Position numbers and translations under genes: made by a program. Below, piece after piece: positions 27,165 to 35,200 of a DNA stretch of 64,000 nt. Numbering within the stretch: position 1 is the first letter of the stretch; each line of letters begins with the position of its first letter. Source of the DNA: Calothrix sp. PCC 7103 (lineage in GTDB: Bacteria; Cyanobacteriota; Cyanobacteriia; Cyanobacteriales; Nostocaceae); contig NZ_KB217480.1 in the NCBI RefSeq assembly GCF_000331305.1, positions 216,438 through 280,437 on the forward strand, written 5' to 3'. Under the pieces are notes generated by a model, which had not been told where the DNA came from, did no database searches, and saw nothing but the letters and a program-made list of their open reading frames with translations.

Positions 27165-27815
27165 ATGAGTAGCATAAATCAACCTGGGGAATACGATGCA
27201 GTACTGGGAAATAAAGAAGTTAATACAGGCAGCGCAGTTTTAGGTGGAATAGAAGGAGTTAAGCAACGTTTATTGGTGCCCATTGCTGAACATCGAATCG
27301 CTGCTTTAAATGAAGCTTTAAAGTATGACGATAAAGGGCTAAATTTAGTTATACACGCTTTGGATGATGCTGATATACTAGTTAGAACCCACGCATATAA
27401 AATATTGGAGAGAATAGAGGCGCCAGAAATTCATGTAATATTAGATAGATTTCGCAAAAAATATTATTTAGTTAGTTTTGATGGGGTCTATCAATCTAAG
27501 TTTGACAAGCATTACATGGTCTACTACTATATTAGATTTTATCTTGACGGAACAGTTATAACTGTTGGTTCAATAGGCAATGCCGAGCAAATATCAAAAT
27601 GGTTTAACAAAGAGTCTGAGAATAAGAATTTTGGTAGTGGTACTTACATCGTTGGAGATAGCTGTGTTAAATTTTCATCACATTCTACCTGCGGTACAGT
27701 AGATTATTTCGGAGAAATTAATACTGTAAATAATACTATTTTTGTTCAATGGTACAATCATATTAATAATCGCAGCGGAAATGATGAGTACTGCTTTGTG
27801 AAGCTACTATCTTAG
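27165..27815 (+). CDS. HEAT-like N domain with unknown C-terminal domain
   Basis: A 216-residue protein. Residues 10-95 match a cyanobacterial HEAT-like N-terminal domain found in many pentapeptide and WD proteins (AVLGGIEGVKQRL, EHRIAALNEALKYDDKGLNL, DILVRTHAYKILER). Residues about 105-216 form a separate β-rich domain with many aromatic residues (FYLDGTVITVGSIGNAEQIS) that I cannot place. The combination suggests a protein-interaction module attached to an unknown sensor or effector. Start at 27165. Confidence 0.55.
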   Translation: MSSINQPGEYDAVLGNKEVNTGSAVLGGIEGVKQRLLVPIAEHRIAALNEALKYDDKGLNLVIHALDDADILVRTHAYKILERIEAPEIHVILDRFRKKYYLVSFDGVYQSKFDKHYMVYYYIRFYLDGTVITVGSIGNAEQISKWFNKESENKNFGSGTYIVGDSCVKFSSHSTCGTVDYFGEINTVNNTIFVQWYNHINNRSGNDEYCFVKLLS

Positions 27816-27925
27816 AAGCGATACATTCGTAGGCGCCGGGTGGAGATACAGATGGTTGGTTAGGAATCGGATTCGTGCATGACATAAAATTTCACCAACA
27901 CTCATACGATGTTATAAGCGCTTAA

Positions 27926-27949
27926 TTGTAGAATTTTAAAATTCTACAA
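27926..27949. promoter_or_regulatory. 24-bp perfect palindrome, candidate parS downstream of parB
   Basis: TTGTAGAATTTTAAAATTCTACAA reads the same on both strands. Its core GTAGAATTTTAAAATTCTAC recurs with one change at 30189-30208, upstream of parA. Palindromes bracketing a parAB cassette are typical partition (centromere) sites. I saw the full core nowhere else in the window. Confidence 0.6.
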
Positions 27950-28097
27950 AAAAATGTGCCTGCATTATACGTACTCTGATACTTAAAGAGATGGGGATTT
28001 AAACCCCGTTCACGAAGTGACTCGTTATCCGAAGGATATCCCGAAGGGTAGAGTAAACGTCGGAACAATTCGTCTGACTTCCGACTTCGTTAAAATG

Positions 28098-29213
28098 TTA
28101 ATCTAATGCTTGATTTATGACAGCTAATTTTGCTTGTAATAATTCCTTGAGTTCAGTAAGTTGTTCACGACTGGCGCCTTTTATAATTTCCTCACTAATA
28201 GTATTAATTTTTTGCATTACAATCTTAACTTCCTTTGACTCAGTTCTATCTAGAGTAAAATACTTTGCCTTAATTTTCTTGATAAGCTCACGTGTCTCTG
28301 TCACTGTTAAGTTTTTCTTCAGGACTTCACTTGTTGTGCGCGTGCGTTCAGTAAAAGCAATTTTTTCTTCTACCTTCAAAGCTTTTGCTGTAAGTGTAGA
28401 TAGCGCTAAAGCATGGGCGCCTTTTAATCCAGAAGACCTAATTGCATCTTTAAGGTCTTGAGGTAAAGATAACATTGGTATCAAGTTAGTTCGGAAAGAA
28501 ACCGGGTTCAAACCAAGTTCGAGTAGCATTAAGAACATATCTTGCTCGGCGCCGACTATATTTAAATCAGTTAAACCTTGTTGTTGCTCCTCACTGCTAA
28601 CATCGATTAACTTTGCAAGTTCTTTTGTTTTTTCATCACGTTCAATACGTTTTATGACCGTAGCTAATGTTGTAGAAATTTCCTCTTCTTCAAAGTCTGT
28701 TGTTTTGACTATTTCCCGAACGATAGCTTCTGCTTTATCCAAAGGGTTTAAATCTTCAAATCCTAGGAATGTTAATAGTGAAGATTGTTCTAAATCTTGA
28801 GGTTGAGGTACAATTACCGCGCGTATTGTTTTCCATCCCAGGACACGCGCTGCTTCCCACCGTAACTGCCCATCAAGCAACATATAACGATTATCTTTAT
28901 ACGGTACTAAGATAACCGAAGTAATTTGACCATGCTTTTTGAGTAAGCGCGCTTTGTTTTGAATTGAGGCGCCAGTAATTGTTTGTCTCGGTTGATTAGG
29001 ATTTGGTTCGATTAATTCAACATCGATTTCCACCTCTCCTGATGACTGCTGTATTTGAGTGCGTAATTTCTCAATCTCTACTTCGAGTTCCGGCGCCGAT
29101 GCTGCACGTAATTGTTCTACTTCTGCTTGTAGTTCAGCAATTTTCTTTTCCTGTTCGGTTTTTTGAACCGCTCCCTCAAACTTTTTATTAATAGTTGGTA
29201 ACGCGCGCGCCAT
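28098..29213 (-). CDS. parB: ParB-like plasmid partition protein
   Basis: A 371-residue protein. Residues 15-55 are a coiled coil (QEKKIAELQAEVEQLRAAS). Residues about 60-130 are the ParB/Srx-like N domain (VELIEPNPNQPRQTI, MLLDGQLRWEAARVLGW, with the CTPase-type G-Q-L-R-W segment). Residues about 150-260 are the helical DNA-binding part (FEDLNPLDKAEAIVREI). The C-terminal region is helical and probably dimerises the protein. It should bind the palindromes flanking the cassette and load on parA-bound DNA. It follows parA after 118 bases on the same strand. A poly-Ala/Arg start (MARALPTINKKF) is clear. Confidence 0.88.
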   Translation of the reverse strand: MARALPTINKKFEGAVQKTEQEKKIAELQAEVEQLRAASAPELEVEIEKLRTQIQQSSGEVEIDVELIEPNPNQPRQTITGASIQNKARLLKKHGQITSVILVPYKDNRYMLLDGQLRWEAARVLGWKTIRAVIVPQPQDLEQSSLLTFLGFEDLNPLDKAEAIVREIVKTTDFEEEEISTTLATVIKRIERDEKTKELAKLIDVSSEEQQQGLTDLNIVGAEQDMFLMLLELGLNPVSFRTNLIPMLSLPQDLKDAIRSSGLKGAHALALSTLTAKALKVEEKIAFTERTRTTSEVLKKNLTVTETRELIKKIKAKYFTLDRTESKEVKIVMQKINTISEEIIKGASREQLTELKELLQAKLAVINQALD

Positions 29214-29331
29214 TATATAAACTCCTTACATGTATTACTTAAGAGGGGTGTAAATCCTTATAACTGCGTTTATGTCCGCAAAAAAATGCGTTTCATGTGC
29301 GTTCACGTAGTGTCCCGCAGGGAAATTGTTG

Positions 29332-30117
29332 TTATTTCTGTTTGATTAATTTAACTACATCGCTAGCAATTTTAGTAAAATCTTTGGCTGCTGGATGTAA
29401 CTGGCGCCATTTTTGTATTGGTATTCCGTATGCGCTAGCATTTTTGAATTCGTTTGAATTACGAACCGCTGGGTATAATTTGATGTCTAATTGTGCAGCA
29501 ATATTTGGGAGTTGCTCAAGATATTGACGGTGCATCGCTATTTTAGAATCGTACATACTAGGTACAAATCCTAATATTGGTGGTCGTGGTTCTAGTTGTA
29601 GTTCATCTGCTGTAGTCACGCACCATTCCACTAATTCTGCGGAACCAGCAATTGCTTTCATTTCTAATTGGATAGGAACTAATACATGTGTTGCGGCTGA
29701 CAAGGCATTTACTGTCAACATTCCGAGTGTAGCTGGACAGTCGATGATAATTAAATCATATGGTAAAGGGTATTTTTTTAATCTATCTGCTAATGTATAT
29801 TCTCCTCGTTTGCGAATTACTAAATCATTTGCAATTTCTGCTACTGTTGGGTGTCCTTGGCAAACCTCAACTCCACAGTTATCCCAAATAGGCGCCAGTT
29901 TCCAATTACCCTTAAAATCTTTGGATAATACTTGTGCCATTGTTTCTGATGCTGGGGCGCCTTCTAGTCCACAAAATACATCTAATGACCTCTGTGGGTC
30001 TAAGTCTAAAAGCGCTACTTTTAACTTTTGACGACTCACTTCATACGCTAAATGTACACTAAGCGTAGATTTTCCTACTCCACCAGCGTTTGCTAGTATT
30101 GCTAGAACTACTTGCAT
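29332..30117 (-). CDS. parA: ParA-like partition ATPase
   Basis: A 261-residue Walker-type cytoskeletal ATPase. The deviant Walker A motif NAGGVGKST is at residues 10-18 with the signature lysine, Walker A' LDLDPQ is near residue 37, and Walker B IIIDCPATLG is near residue 120. There is no N-terminal HTH, so it is the short (type Ib-like) form and autoregulation would depend on ParB. It moves plasmid copies by cycling on the nucleoid. First gene of the parAB operon; a near-palindrome like the one after parB lies 70 bases upstream. Confidence 0.92.
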   Translation of the reverse strand: MQVVLAILANAGGVGKSTLSVHLAYEVSRQKLKVALLDLDPQRSLDVFCGLEGAPASETMAQVLSKDFKGNWKLAPIWDNCGVEVCQGHPTVAEIANDLVIRKRGEYTLADRLKKYPLPYDLIIIDCPATLGMLTVNALSAATHVLVPIQLEMKAIAGSAELVEWCVTTADELQLEPRPPILGFVPSMYDSKIAMHRQYLEQLPNIAAQLDIKLYPAVRNSNEFKNASAYGIPIQKWRQLHPAAKDFTKIASDVVKLIKQK

Positions 30118-30188
30118 ATATATTAAAATTCCGTCTGCATGTAGTTTATAAGGCTACTATACTTTGGCGTAATTGATTCTTAAATTTT

Positions 30189-30208
30189 GTCGAATTTTAA
30201 AATTCTAC
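30189..30208. promoter_or_regulatory. Near-palindrome, second candidate parS / parA operator
   Basis: GTCGAATTTTAAAATTCTAC has 9 of 10 arm pairs. It shares the 14-bp core GAATTTTAAAATTC with 27926-27949. It sits between the truncated coiled-coil gene and parA, so it could be centromere, operator or both. Confidence 0.55.
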
Positions 30209-30612
30209 TGATTCATAGGCGCCGATTTCCCCAAACTCGGAAATAACAGAGTCAGGCGCCGTTTGCTGCATTTGAGCAATAACAACATCTTTCTCCTGTA
30301 CATTTTTCTCTAGCTGTTCAATTTTGGACAGTAGTTGAGGTACTGTTTTCTCAATGTTGGAGTTGAGAATTTTTGCGGCTTGAGTGTTGAAAGTGTTACC
30401 CCAACTGTCTTTAGTGGCGCCAACAAGAGCGTTTTCTAATTCTGTTATTCGTTGTTGTAACTTTTGGTTCTCTACATTCAAAGATTGTAAGCGCGCGATT
30501 TCTCTCTCTGATGCTTCCAATTGCTCAACTAACTTAGAAACTTTTGCTTCCATATTTTGAGCGTGTTTCTCGAACGATGCGTTTGACTCTTTTGCTTTCG
30601 CTTCTGCGTAAG
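30197..30612 (-). CDS. Coiled-coil protein, apparently 5'-truncated (KfrA-like?)
   Basis: A nearly pure coiled coil: TYAEAKAKESNASFEKHAQN, then repeated Leu/Glu heptads (KLVEQLEASEREIARLQSLN) to about residue 140. Such proteins beside parAB are often KfrA-like nucleoid or cohesion factors with an N-terminal DNA-binding head. Here the head is missing: upstream of about 30612 the DNA belongs to a methyltransferase gene on the opposite strand. The open frame continues to 30709 only by reading antisense through that gene, so no native start is visible. Its 3' end overlaps the parA-side palindrome. Confidence 0.5.
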
Positions 30613-30615
30613 TAC

Positions 30616-31251
30616 GGCGCTGGGACGGGAAAAGGGACATTACCATTTGCCGAAAAAGGTTACACCATTCACTGTGTCGAGCCAGGTGAGAAACTTGTTG
30701 CAGTGGCAAGCGATAACCTACACTCGTATGTCAAGGTTACATTTGATACGACAACCTTTGAAGATTGGGATTTAAGAGCAGGCGCCTATAATTTGGTAAT
30801 ATCCGCCCAAGCATTCCATTGGGTTAACCGGGATATTGGGTATATTAAAGCAGCACAAGCTTTGAAAGAGAATGGTTATATTGCGTTGTTCTGGAATTTT
30901 TCCCCGGTGCCGGATACACCAGTGTTTAATACACTTAATAAAGCTTTTCAAAAATATGTACCATCGATGGTGTATAACCCTCCCTCAATACCTTCACTTA
31001 TAGAGAAGCGAGAAAAATGGATACTTGAGAGTAAATGTTTTAAAAATTTAATAATAAAAGAATATCCTTGGGCTATTAATTATAAGACAGAGAAATACTT
31101 AAATCTTTTAAAAACTCAAACTACTTATCAAGAATTTACTGAAGAAGAGAAACAAAGTTTATCTAATATTGTAGTAGAAATACTAAATGCTAATGGTGGA
31201 CATCTAACTAAACCTTATTTGTCCGTATTATTCTTTGCTCAGAAGATTTAA
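30616..31251 (+). pseudogene. SAM-dependent methyltransferase, 5'-truncated
   Basis: Homology starts abruptly at motif I (GAGTGKGTLPFAEKGYTIHC), continues with the acidic EPGEKL after strand β2, and motif IV-like AGAYNLVISAQAFHWVN. The latter is typical of class I methyltransferases of the ubiE/small-molecule type. The normal 40 or so N-terminal residues before motif I are absent, replaced by antisense coiled-coil sequence, so the frame has no proper start. The C-terminal two-thirds is intact to 31251. A plasmid rearrangement joined the two genes head to head near 30612-30616. Confidence 0.65.
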
Positions 31252-31355
31252 ACTTTAATGATGAACTGTATTCAGGCGCCTCTCATTTATAATTCCGATT
31301 GCTTGCTGGAGTTTCAAGGAAGCTGTTGCAACTGATGTATTAGGTTTATCTATAA

Positions 31356-31478
31356 TCACCAAACAACTTCTTCCCAAGCGTCTGCTTGATAAGAAATTTG
31401 TGCTTGATGCGCTAATCGTATTTTTTCATATACACTTAAATCATCTGAAAGAATATTGCTACTATTATCTACGTCCAT
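31356..31478 (-). CDS. Small ORF coupled to the HD gene (40 aa)
   Basis: MDVDNSSNILSDDLSVYEKI... ending AWEEVVW. The ATG at 31478 overlaps the last 14 bases of the HD gene, an arrangement suggesting translational coupling. Acidic, helical, no family recognised. Confidence 0.4.
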   Translation of the reverse strand: MDVDNSSNILSDDLSVYEKIRLAHQAQISYQADAWEEVVW

Positions 31479-32293
31479 AAACTTGTATATAAATTTTATA
31501 ATTTTCAATCTTACGAGCTAGTCTAGAGGCTAGAAACTGACTTGCATCCTTCAAAGTTTCGTAAATACAAATAGCCTCTTCTCTGTCAATACCTTCGCCA
31601 AAAATATGATTGGCAAAAAGGCTTTTGCCGTCAACGTTTCCAGTCAAAAAAGATATTGAATCTGTCCGCTAGGCGTTGCCCCTAGAGTCCTTATAAATCA
31701 AGGTTTTTAATTTAAAAACCCGGTGTGTAAAAACGGGACGGAGTTTTTAACTAGTCTGGAAATTATAGCGCTTATTTCTCTTATACGAAAAAGCCCTAAT
31801 TCTAGAAGCGTTGATGCTACGTTCAGACTCCGAAATCTGGCGAAGGTATTGCTCTGTATTGAATAATTTTATCCTGCTTCCAGTAATGCGGTGGCGCCTG
31901 TAAATTGGTAATTCTATCAGCTAGTTTGACCATCCATATTTCTTGTGGTTGCTCTTTTATCCTTTGTAAGCTATCAGACATTTGTAGATGTTTAGGTAAA
32001 TTATTATCTTTAGTCAGTGCCTGCACACCGTTAGCTACAGACAAACCAAACTCGGATTTTAATTGCTCAAAAGTTACATCAGTATCTTCTATGGTGTCGT
32101 GTAAAATTGCACATTGGAGTGCTAAGTCACCGTTACATTGCTCTACAGTTAAAGCGCCGATTATTTCTATGCTGACAAAACTTAGATGCATAATATAGGA
32201 TATTTCCGTGCCCGGATATAATTGACCTTTGTGCCCGTGGGCTGCGAATCTATAAGCTTTAATGTAATTATCTTGTGACCAGTTGAGTTCCAT
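31465..32293 (-). pseudogene. RelA/SpoT-type HD hydrolase (MESH1-like) interrupted by a MITE
   Basis: The first part (32293-31852) shows HD-family motifs of ppGpp hydrolases: HGHKGQLYPG, ILHDTIEDTDVTFEQL (the HD pair), ALTKD and VKLADRITNL. The frame then runs into foreign DNA (PSPDFGV, stop). The true C terminus (EEAICIYETLKDASQFLASR and on to VYGRR) lies at 31586-31465. Removing 31587-31851 and one copy of CTCTGT restores an unbroken 185-residue protein (QYREEAICIYE across the joint). Intact, it would hydrolyse (p)ppGpp or related nucleotides; as it stands it has lost its C-terminal helices. Confidence 0.85.
31587..31851. mobile_element. 265-bp MITE with 14-bp inverted repeats and 6-bp target duplication
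   Basis: The left end CAATACCTTCGCCA (31587-31600) is the exact complement of the right end TGGCGAAGGTATTG (31838-31851). CTCTGT is duplicated at 31581-31586 and 31852-31857. There is no coding capacity beyond read-through frames, so it must be moved by a transposase in trans. The interior has a region of self-complementarity (CCCGGTGTGTAAAAACGGG). No GGCGCC inside. I saw no second copy in the window. Confidence 0.85.
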
Positions 32294-32507
32294 AAATTAT
32301 CGGCGCCTGTTTTCTAAACTACCAACCTACATTATCTTTTTATCATAAGTATAAGTCTGTTATTGACAGTTACTATTTATACTAGTATTGTTGTTATCGG
32401 CTTGGTTACAAACCGATAAGATAAGTTTACGCTTAGTAATTAAAGCCACAAATAATAGTTCTAGCTCGAAGTGAGATATATTAGTTACCTACTTTCAAGT
32501 ATTCCGT

Positions 32508-32639
32508 ATGAGTAGAACGGTTATAGAAACGGTTACAACTATTAACGGCTACATGTTGATGGTGTTTTACACACCCGCGAACTCTTGGCAATTCAGGATA
32601 TTAAGCAAAGAAGGCGCCGATAAATGTACGACTGCATAA
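32508..32639 (+). pseudogene. Small gene, decayed copy 1
   Basis: Reads MSRTVIETVTTINGYMLMVF, then YTPANSWQFRILSKEGA, and stops after 43 codons. A sibling at 34993 has the same start. The sibling continues past GA with a longer C terminus, so this copy is shortened or shifted. About 130 bases of upstream DNA are also similar between the copies. No family recognised. Confidence 0.45.
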
Positions 32640-32715
32640 AGTAAAAAACTCTGGCATGTAAGTAAATATAGTCGATTGGACTAATTAACCTTTATTGGCG
32701 CGAGAGTTATTTCAA

Positions 32716-33180
32716 ATGAAATTATTCAATTCTAGTTTCAAAGCTTTTGTTTTTGGTGTACTTTGCTTGGGCTTAACTTCTCCAGCTTTCGCAACACCAG
32801 ATAGCGACAACAGCATTCAAAATGCAATTTCTGTAGGCAATTTAAACAGCGGTCAAGTTCTTAATTTCACAGGTGATGTCACGACAACTGATGACTTGGA
32901 AGATTTTCGCAAATTTGAACTCAAAGGAACTTCAAATGTTCGTTTAAACGAAGAAAAAATAGCGCCTAACGGAGGACGTACAGATTTGGTATGGATTCGT
33001 GACGCAAACAATAATCAACGGATTGATGCTGGTGAAACCATCGGCAATAGTCGAGACTCGTTTTCACATCAAATCACCCGTAAAAATCTGCCCGCAGGAA
33101 CTTACTACATCATCGTTCGTAGTAGACAGCTTAACTCAAATAAAGTTAAGTACCAGGTTACTGTAAACGCGCAAGTGTAA
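32716..33180 (+). CDS. Exported PPC-like (pre-peptidase C-terminal domain) protein
   Basis: The ATG at 32716 gives a signal peptide (MKLFNSSFKAFVFGVLCLGL, cleavage near AFA). The frame is open upstream to a TTG. The mature 130 residues resemble a PPC/β-jelly-roll domain: a start with SIQNAISVGNLNSGQVLNFT, an internal Asp/Asn-rich calcium-type loop (DANNNQRIDAGE), and the ending LPAGTYYIIVRS. Such domains are exported and may act on their own as small secreted proteins. Free-standing here, with no protease attached. Confidence 0.65.
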   Translation: MKLFNSSFKAFVFGVLCLGLTSPAFATPDSDNSIQNAISVGNLNSGQVLNFTGDVTTTDDLEDFRKFELKGTSNVRLNEEKIAPNGGRTDLVWIRDANNNQRIDAGETIGNSRDSFSHQITRKNLPAGTYYIIVRSRQLNSNKVKYQVTVNAQV

Positions 33181-33360
33181 ATAACCAAAACACGCGCGTT
33201 ACCTGAAATTATCTTATAAGCACCAACGCGCCTTGTGTTTGCTAGATGATTATTGGCGCCCTATTGTTGATGCTATTTCTCACTACTTAGAGTCGAGTGT
33301 TGAGAGTACTACAGAGTAAGAAACGCGGGATATATTCGGCGCCTGTCTTTATCTCTCTAC

Positions 33361-33425
33361 TGTTATCAAAGGGCTACTTGTGAATTTTTCGAGTTACGGG
33401 TATTTTTCTGATGTGGGCGCCTATC
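33361..33425 (+). repeat. Dispersed repeat R2, copy 1
   Basis: TTATCAAAGGGCTACTTGTG..., then TGAATTTTTCGAGTTACG and a GTGGGCGCCT end, match 36548-36612 closely. Both are preceded by a GCCTGTCT block. Non-coding in both places. Confidence 0.6.
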
Positions 33426-33428
33426 CTC

Positions 33429-33458
33429 TTGACGTATTTATATGTAAGCTTCTATACT
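33429..33458 (+). promoter_or_regulatory. Sigma-70-type promoter in dispersed repeat R1, copy 1
   Basis: TTGACG (33429-33434), 18 bases, TATACT (33453-33458). The same signature recurs at 39147-39176 and in weaker form at 37817-37846 and about 39008. Downstream similarity between this copy and the 39 kb copy extends about 55 bases (GTGCTAATTATTACCGCAG). Confidence 0.55.
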
Positions 33459-33942
33459 AATGTCCGTTATTAAGCGCCTGTGCTAATTATTACCGCAGTC
33501 TAAATAACAGAATGGTAATGCAAATTTATTCGGCGCCTTGATAAATACAATTACAATGTTAGTAAAGTCTGGTTGTGATGCATTTATGGGCGCCCAATAA
33601 TTATGCTCTTGCTTGCCGATTTGTACTGTTTATCCTAATATTGATTTTTACTAAAAGGCGCCACTTAGCAGGGAAAACCCGTTTACAATTTAAAATATTA
33701 TCTGCGTTTAATAACTATATAGTAATTGTGTCAATATATAAGTTTTGGCGCTTGTTAAATATCCTCACCACAAGCTACATAACAGGCGCCTAACTTTAGT
33801 ATTAAATTGTAAAACAGCACCAAGATAAATAGGAAACACAGAAGGAAGTAGATTGAAGGCGCCTGATATTTATGTAATAACAAGTCATAAGTTTTATGTA
33901 CATCTATATGGTAGATATTAGATGGGCGCCTTAAATTCGCTT

Positions 33943-34191
33943 TTATTTGGCAGCGATGGATTGACCAGCTTTGCTGAATATCTCTTGAAAGTTAGTAACA
34001 GAAACAGTGTAGCTACCACCGGGACCTGCGAAGGTTTGTTGACCTACAGTTAAGTTCTTCTGAGAGAACGTGTTGCCTGCATCTGATGTAAAACCACCGA
34101 CATCACCCAAGGTAATAGCCAAGCCACCTGCAACGGTATCAAGTTCATCGATGGATAGTTCAACTGCATTGGTGTTAATTTCGTTAGTCAT
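33943..34191 (-). CDS. Double-glycine leader peptide precursor
   Basis: The ATG at 34191 is chosen because GGAG lies about 9 bases upstream; the frame runs on without a site to 34341. The 82-residue product starts with the leader VELSIDELDTVAGG (Gly-Gly at about residues 22-23), the classical cleavage motif for C39-peptidase ABC exporters. It continues with a Gly/Ser/Thr-rich core (LGDVGGFTSDAGNTFSQKNL) lacking cysteines. It is probably a bacteriocin-like or secreted peptide. No exporter or modification enzyme is in the window, so it would rely on one elsewhere. Confidence 0.7.
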   Translation of the reverse strand: MTNEINTNAVELSIDELDTVAGGLAITLGDVGGFTSDAGNTFSQKNLTVGQQTFAGPGGSYTVSVTNFQEIFSKAGQSIAAK

Positions 34192-34474
34192 TGTTTTATC
34201 TCCGTTAATATAACTGTCGTGGAAAGTTGGAAGCAGTGTTGTTTTGCTGCTATGTGTACATAATAGGAATTTCGCTTGGTTGAATACATCGGAAGAAAGT
34301 TTGGATTGTGATTGGTTATTTCTCCAACTATTCATGGTCATACTTTGGTTGGAGATATCTTTAAACAGGCGCCACTGAACGCCGCAACATAATTATGCAA
34401 AAACCTCGGTATTAATGACCGAGGTTCTATAAAGATGCTGTATATGGGAAATAGGAGATACTAAAATCAATTTT

Positions 34475-34645
34475 TTAGCTAACTGAAAATGCAACTAAAA
34501 CAAAAGTCACAACAAACAATGTTGCAAACGCACCTTGAATGATATATCGACGTTGCTCCCAAATTGCAGGGTATTCGGCATAGTACATCTGAGGTTCGGT
34601 CGCGTAGTTATTCAAAACGCCGTCTTCGTTAACTGTTGTATACAT
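34475..34645 (-). CDS. Psb34 / Ssl1498-type light-harvesting-like protein (56 aa)
   Basis: The peptide reads MYTTVNEDGVLNNYATEPQM, then YYAEYPAIWEQRRYIIQGAF and a single membrane helix ending VLVAFSVS. This matches the cyanobacterial Ssl1498 family, of which Psb34 is a single-helix high-light-inducible relative involved in photosystem II assembly at the thylakoid. The N-terminal VNEDGVLNNYATEP block is the best-conserved part. Usually this gene is chromosomal, so a plasmid copy is unusual. It lies upstream of the Gly-Gly precursor on the same strand. Confidence 0.8.
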   Translation of the reverse strand: MYTTVNEDGVLNNYATEPQMYYAEYPAIWEQRRYIIQGAFATLFVVTFVLVAFSVS

Positions 34646-34992
34646 AATTTTTTTTGAATTTGTTACTTTATGTAAACAATTATTACAATATTGTTACAAA
34701 ATGTCAATACAACTTGACTTTAAAGGGCTGATAGTATGTATAAAATTCACTTATCGGAAAATAAAGATACATTTAAAAACTAAACGTGTTGTATTTGTAA
34801 ACTTGTTGGTGAGCAGGCGCCTATTCAAACTATCTTTCATAAGTATAAACTCCATCTTGTATGCAATTATTTATACTTGTATCATTGTATTCGCCTTAGT
34901 TACAAGGCGATATTACTTTTCGGTGATTAGAGCAACAAATAATAGTTTTATCTCAATGTGGGATATATTATTTATCTACTGAAATATCCCGT

Positions 34993-35185
34993 ATGAGTAG
35001 AACATTAATAGAGACAGTCACAATTATTAATGGTTACATGTTAATGGTGTTCTACACCCCTGCTCACTCTTGGCAATGCGCGGATACTTAGTAAAGACGG
35101 CGCCGTATATGGTGAAAAGAAAATTTATTACTCAGCGCGCGCTGCTGAAAGTACGGGCAGAAAATGGTTAGAGCAAATTGGATAA
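34993..35185 (+). pseudogene. Small gene, decayed copy 2 (frameshift)
   Basis: Starts MSRTLIETVTIINGYMLMVF like copy 1. The first frame stops at 35091 after HSWQCADT. In a shifted frame the expected RILSKDGA block follows and continues to YYSARAAESTGRKWLEQIG, ending at 35185. A small indel near 35075-35082 therefore breaks an original protein of about 64 residues. Confidence 0.5.
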
Positions 35186-35200
35186 TTATCTATTGACACT

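Larger units (their letters stand above)
33181..33942. other. Repeat-rich intergenic region
   Basis: About 760 bases with nine GGCGCC copies, one copy of a promoter-bearing dispersed repeat (33429-33515) and one copy of a second repeat (33361-33425). A 72-codon frame at 33575-33793 is hydrophobic but has no start signals; I do not support it. Confidence 0.5.

Noticed and set aside
27990..28080. Possible short CRISPR- or STRR-like repeats ('cgaaggatatcccgaaggg')
   Set aside because: Only degenerate, unevenly spaced units are present, with no regular repeat-spacer pattern; no CRISPR array was found in the window.
33575..33793. Hydrophobic 72-codon frame downstream of repeat R1
   Set aside because: No ribosome site, overlaps several GGCGCC copies, and the hydrophobicity is explained by AT-rich DNA.
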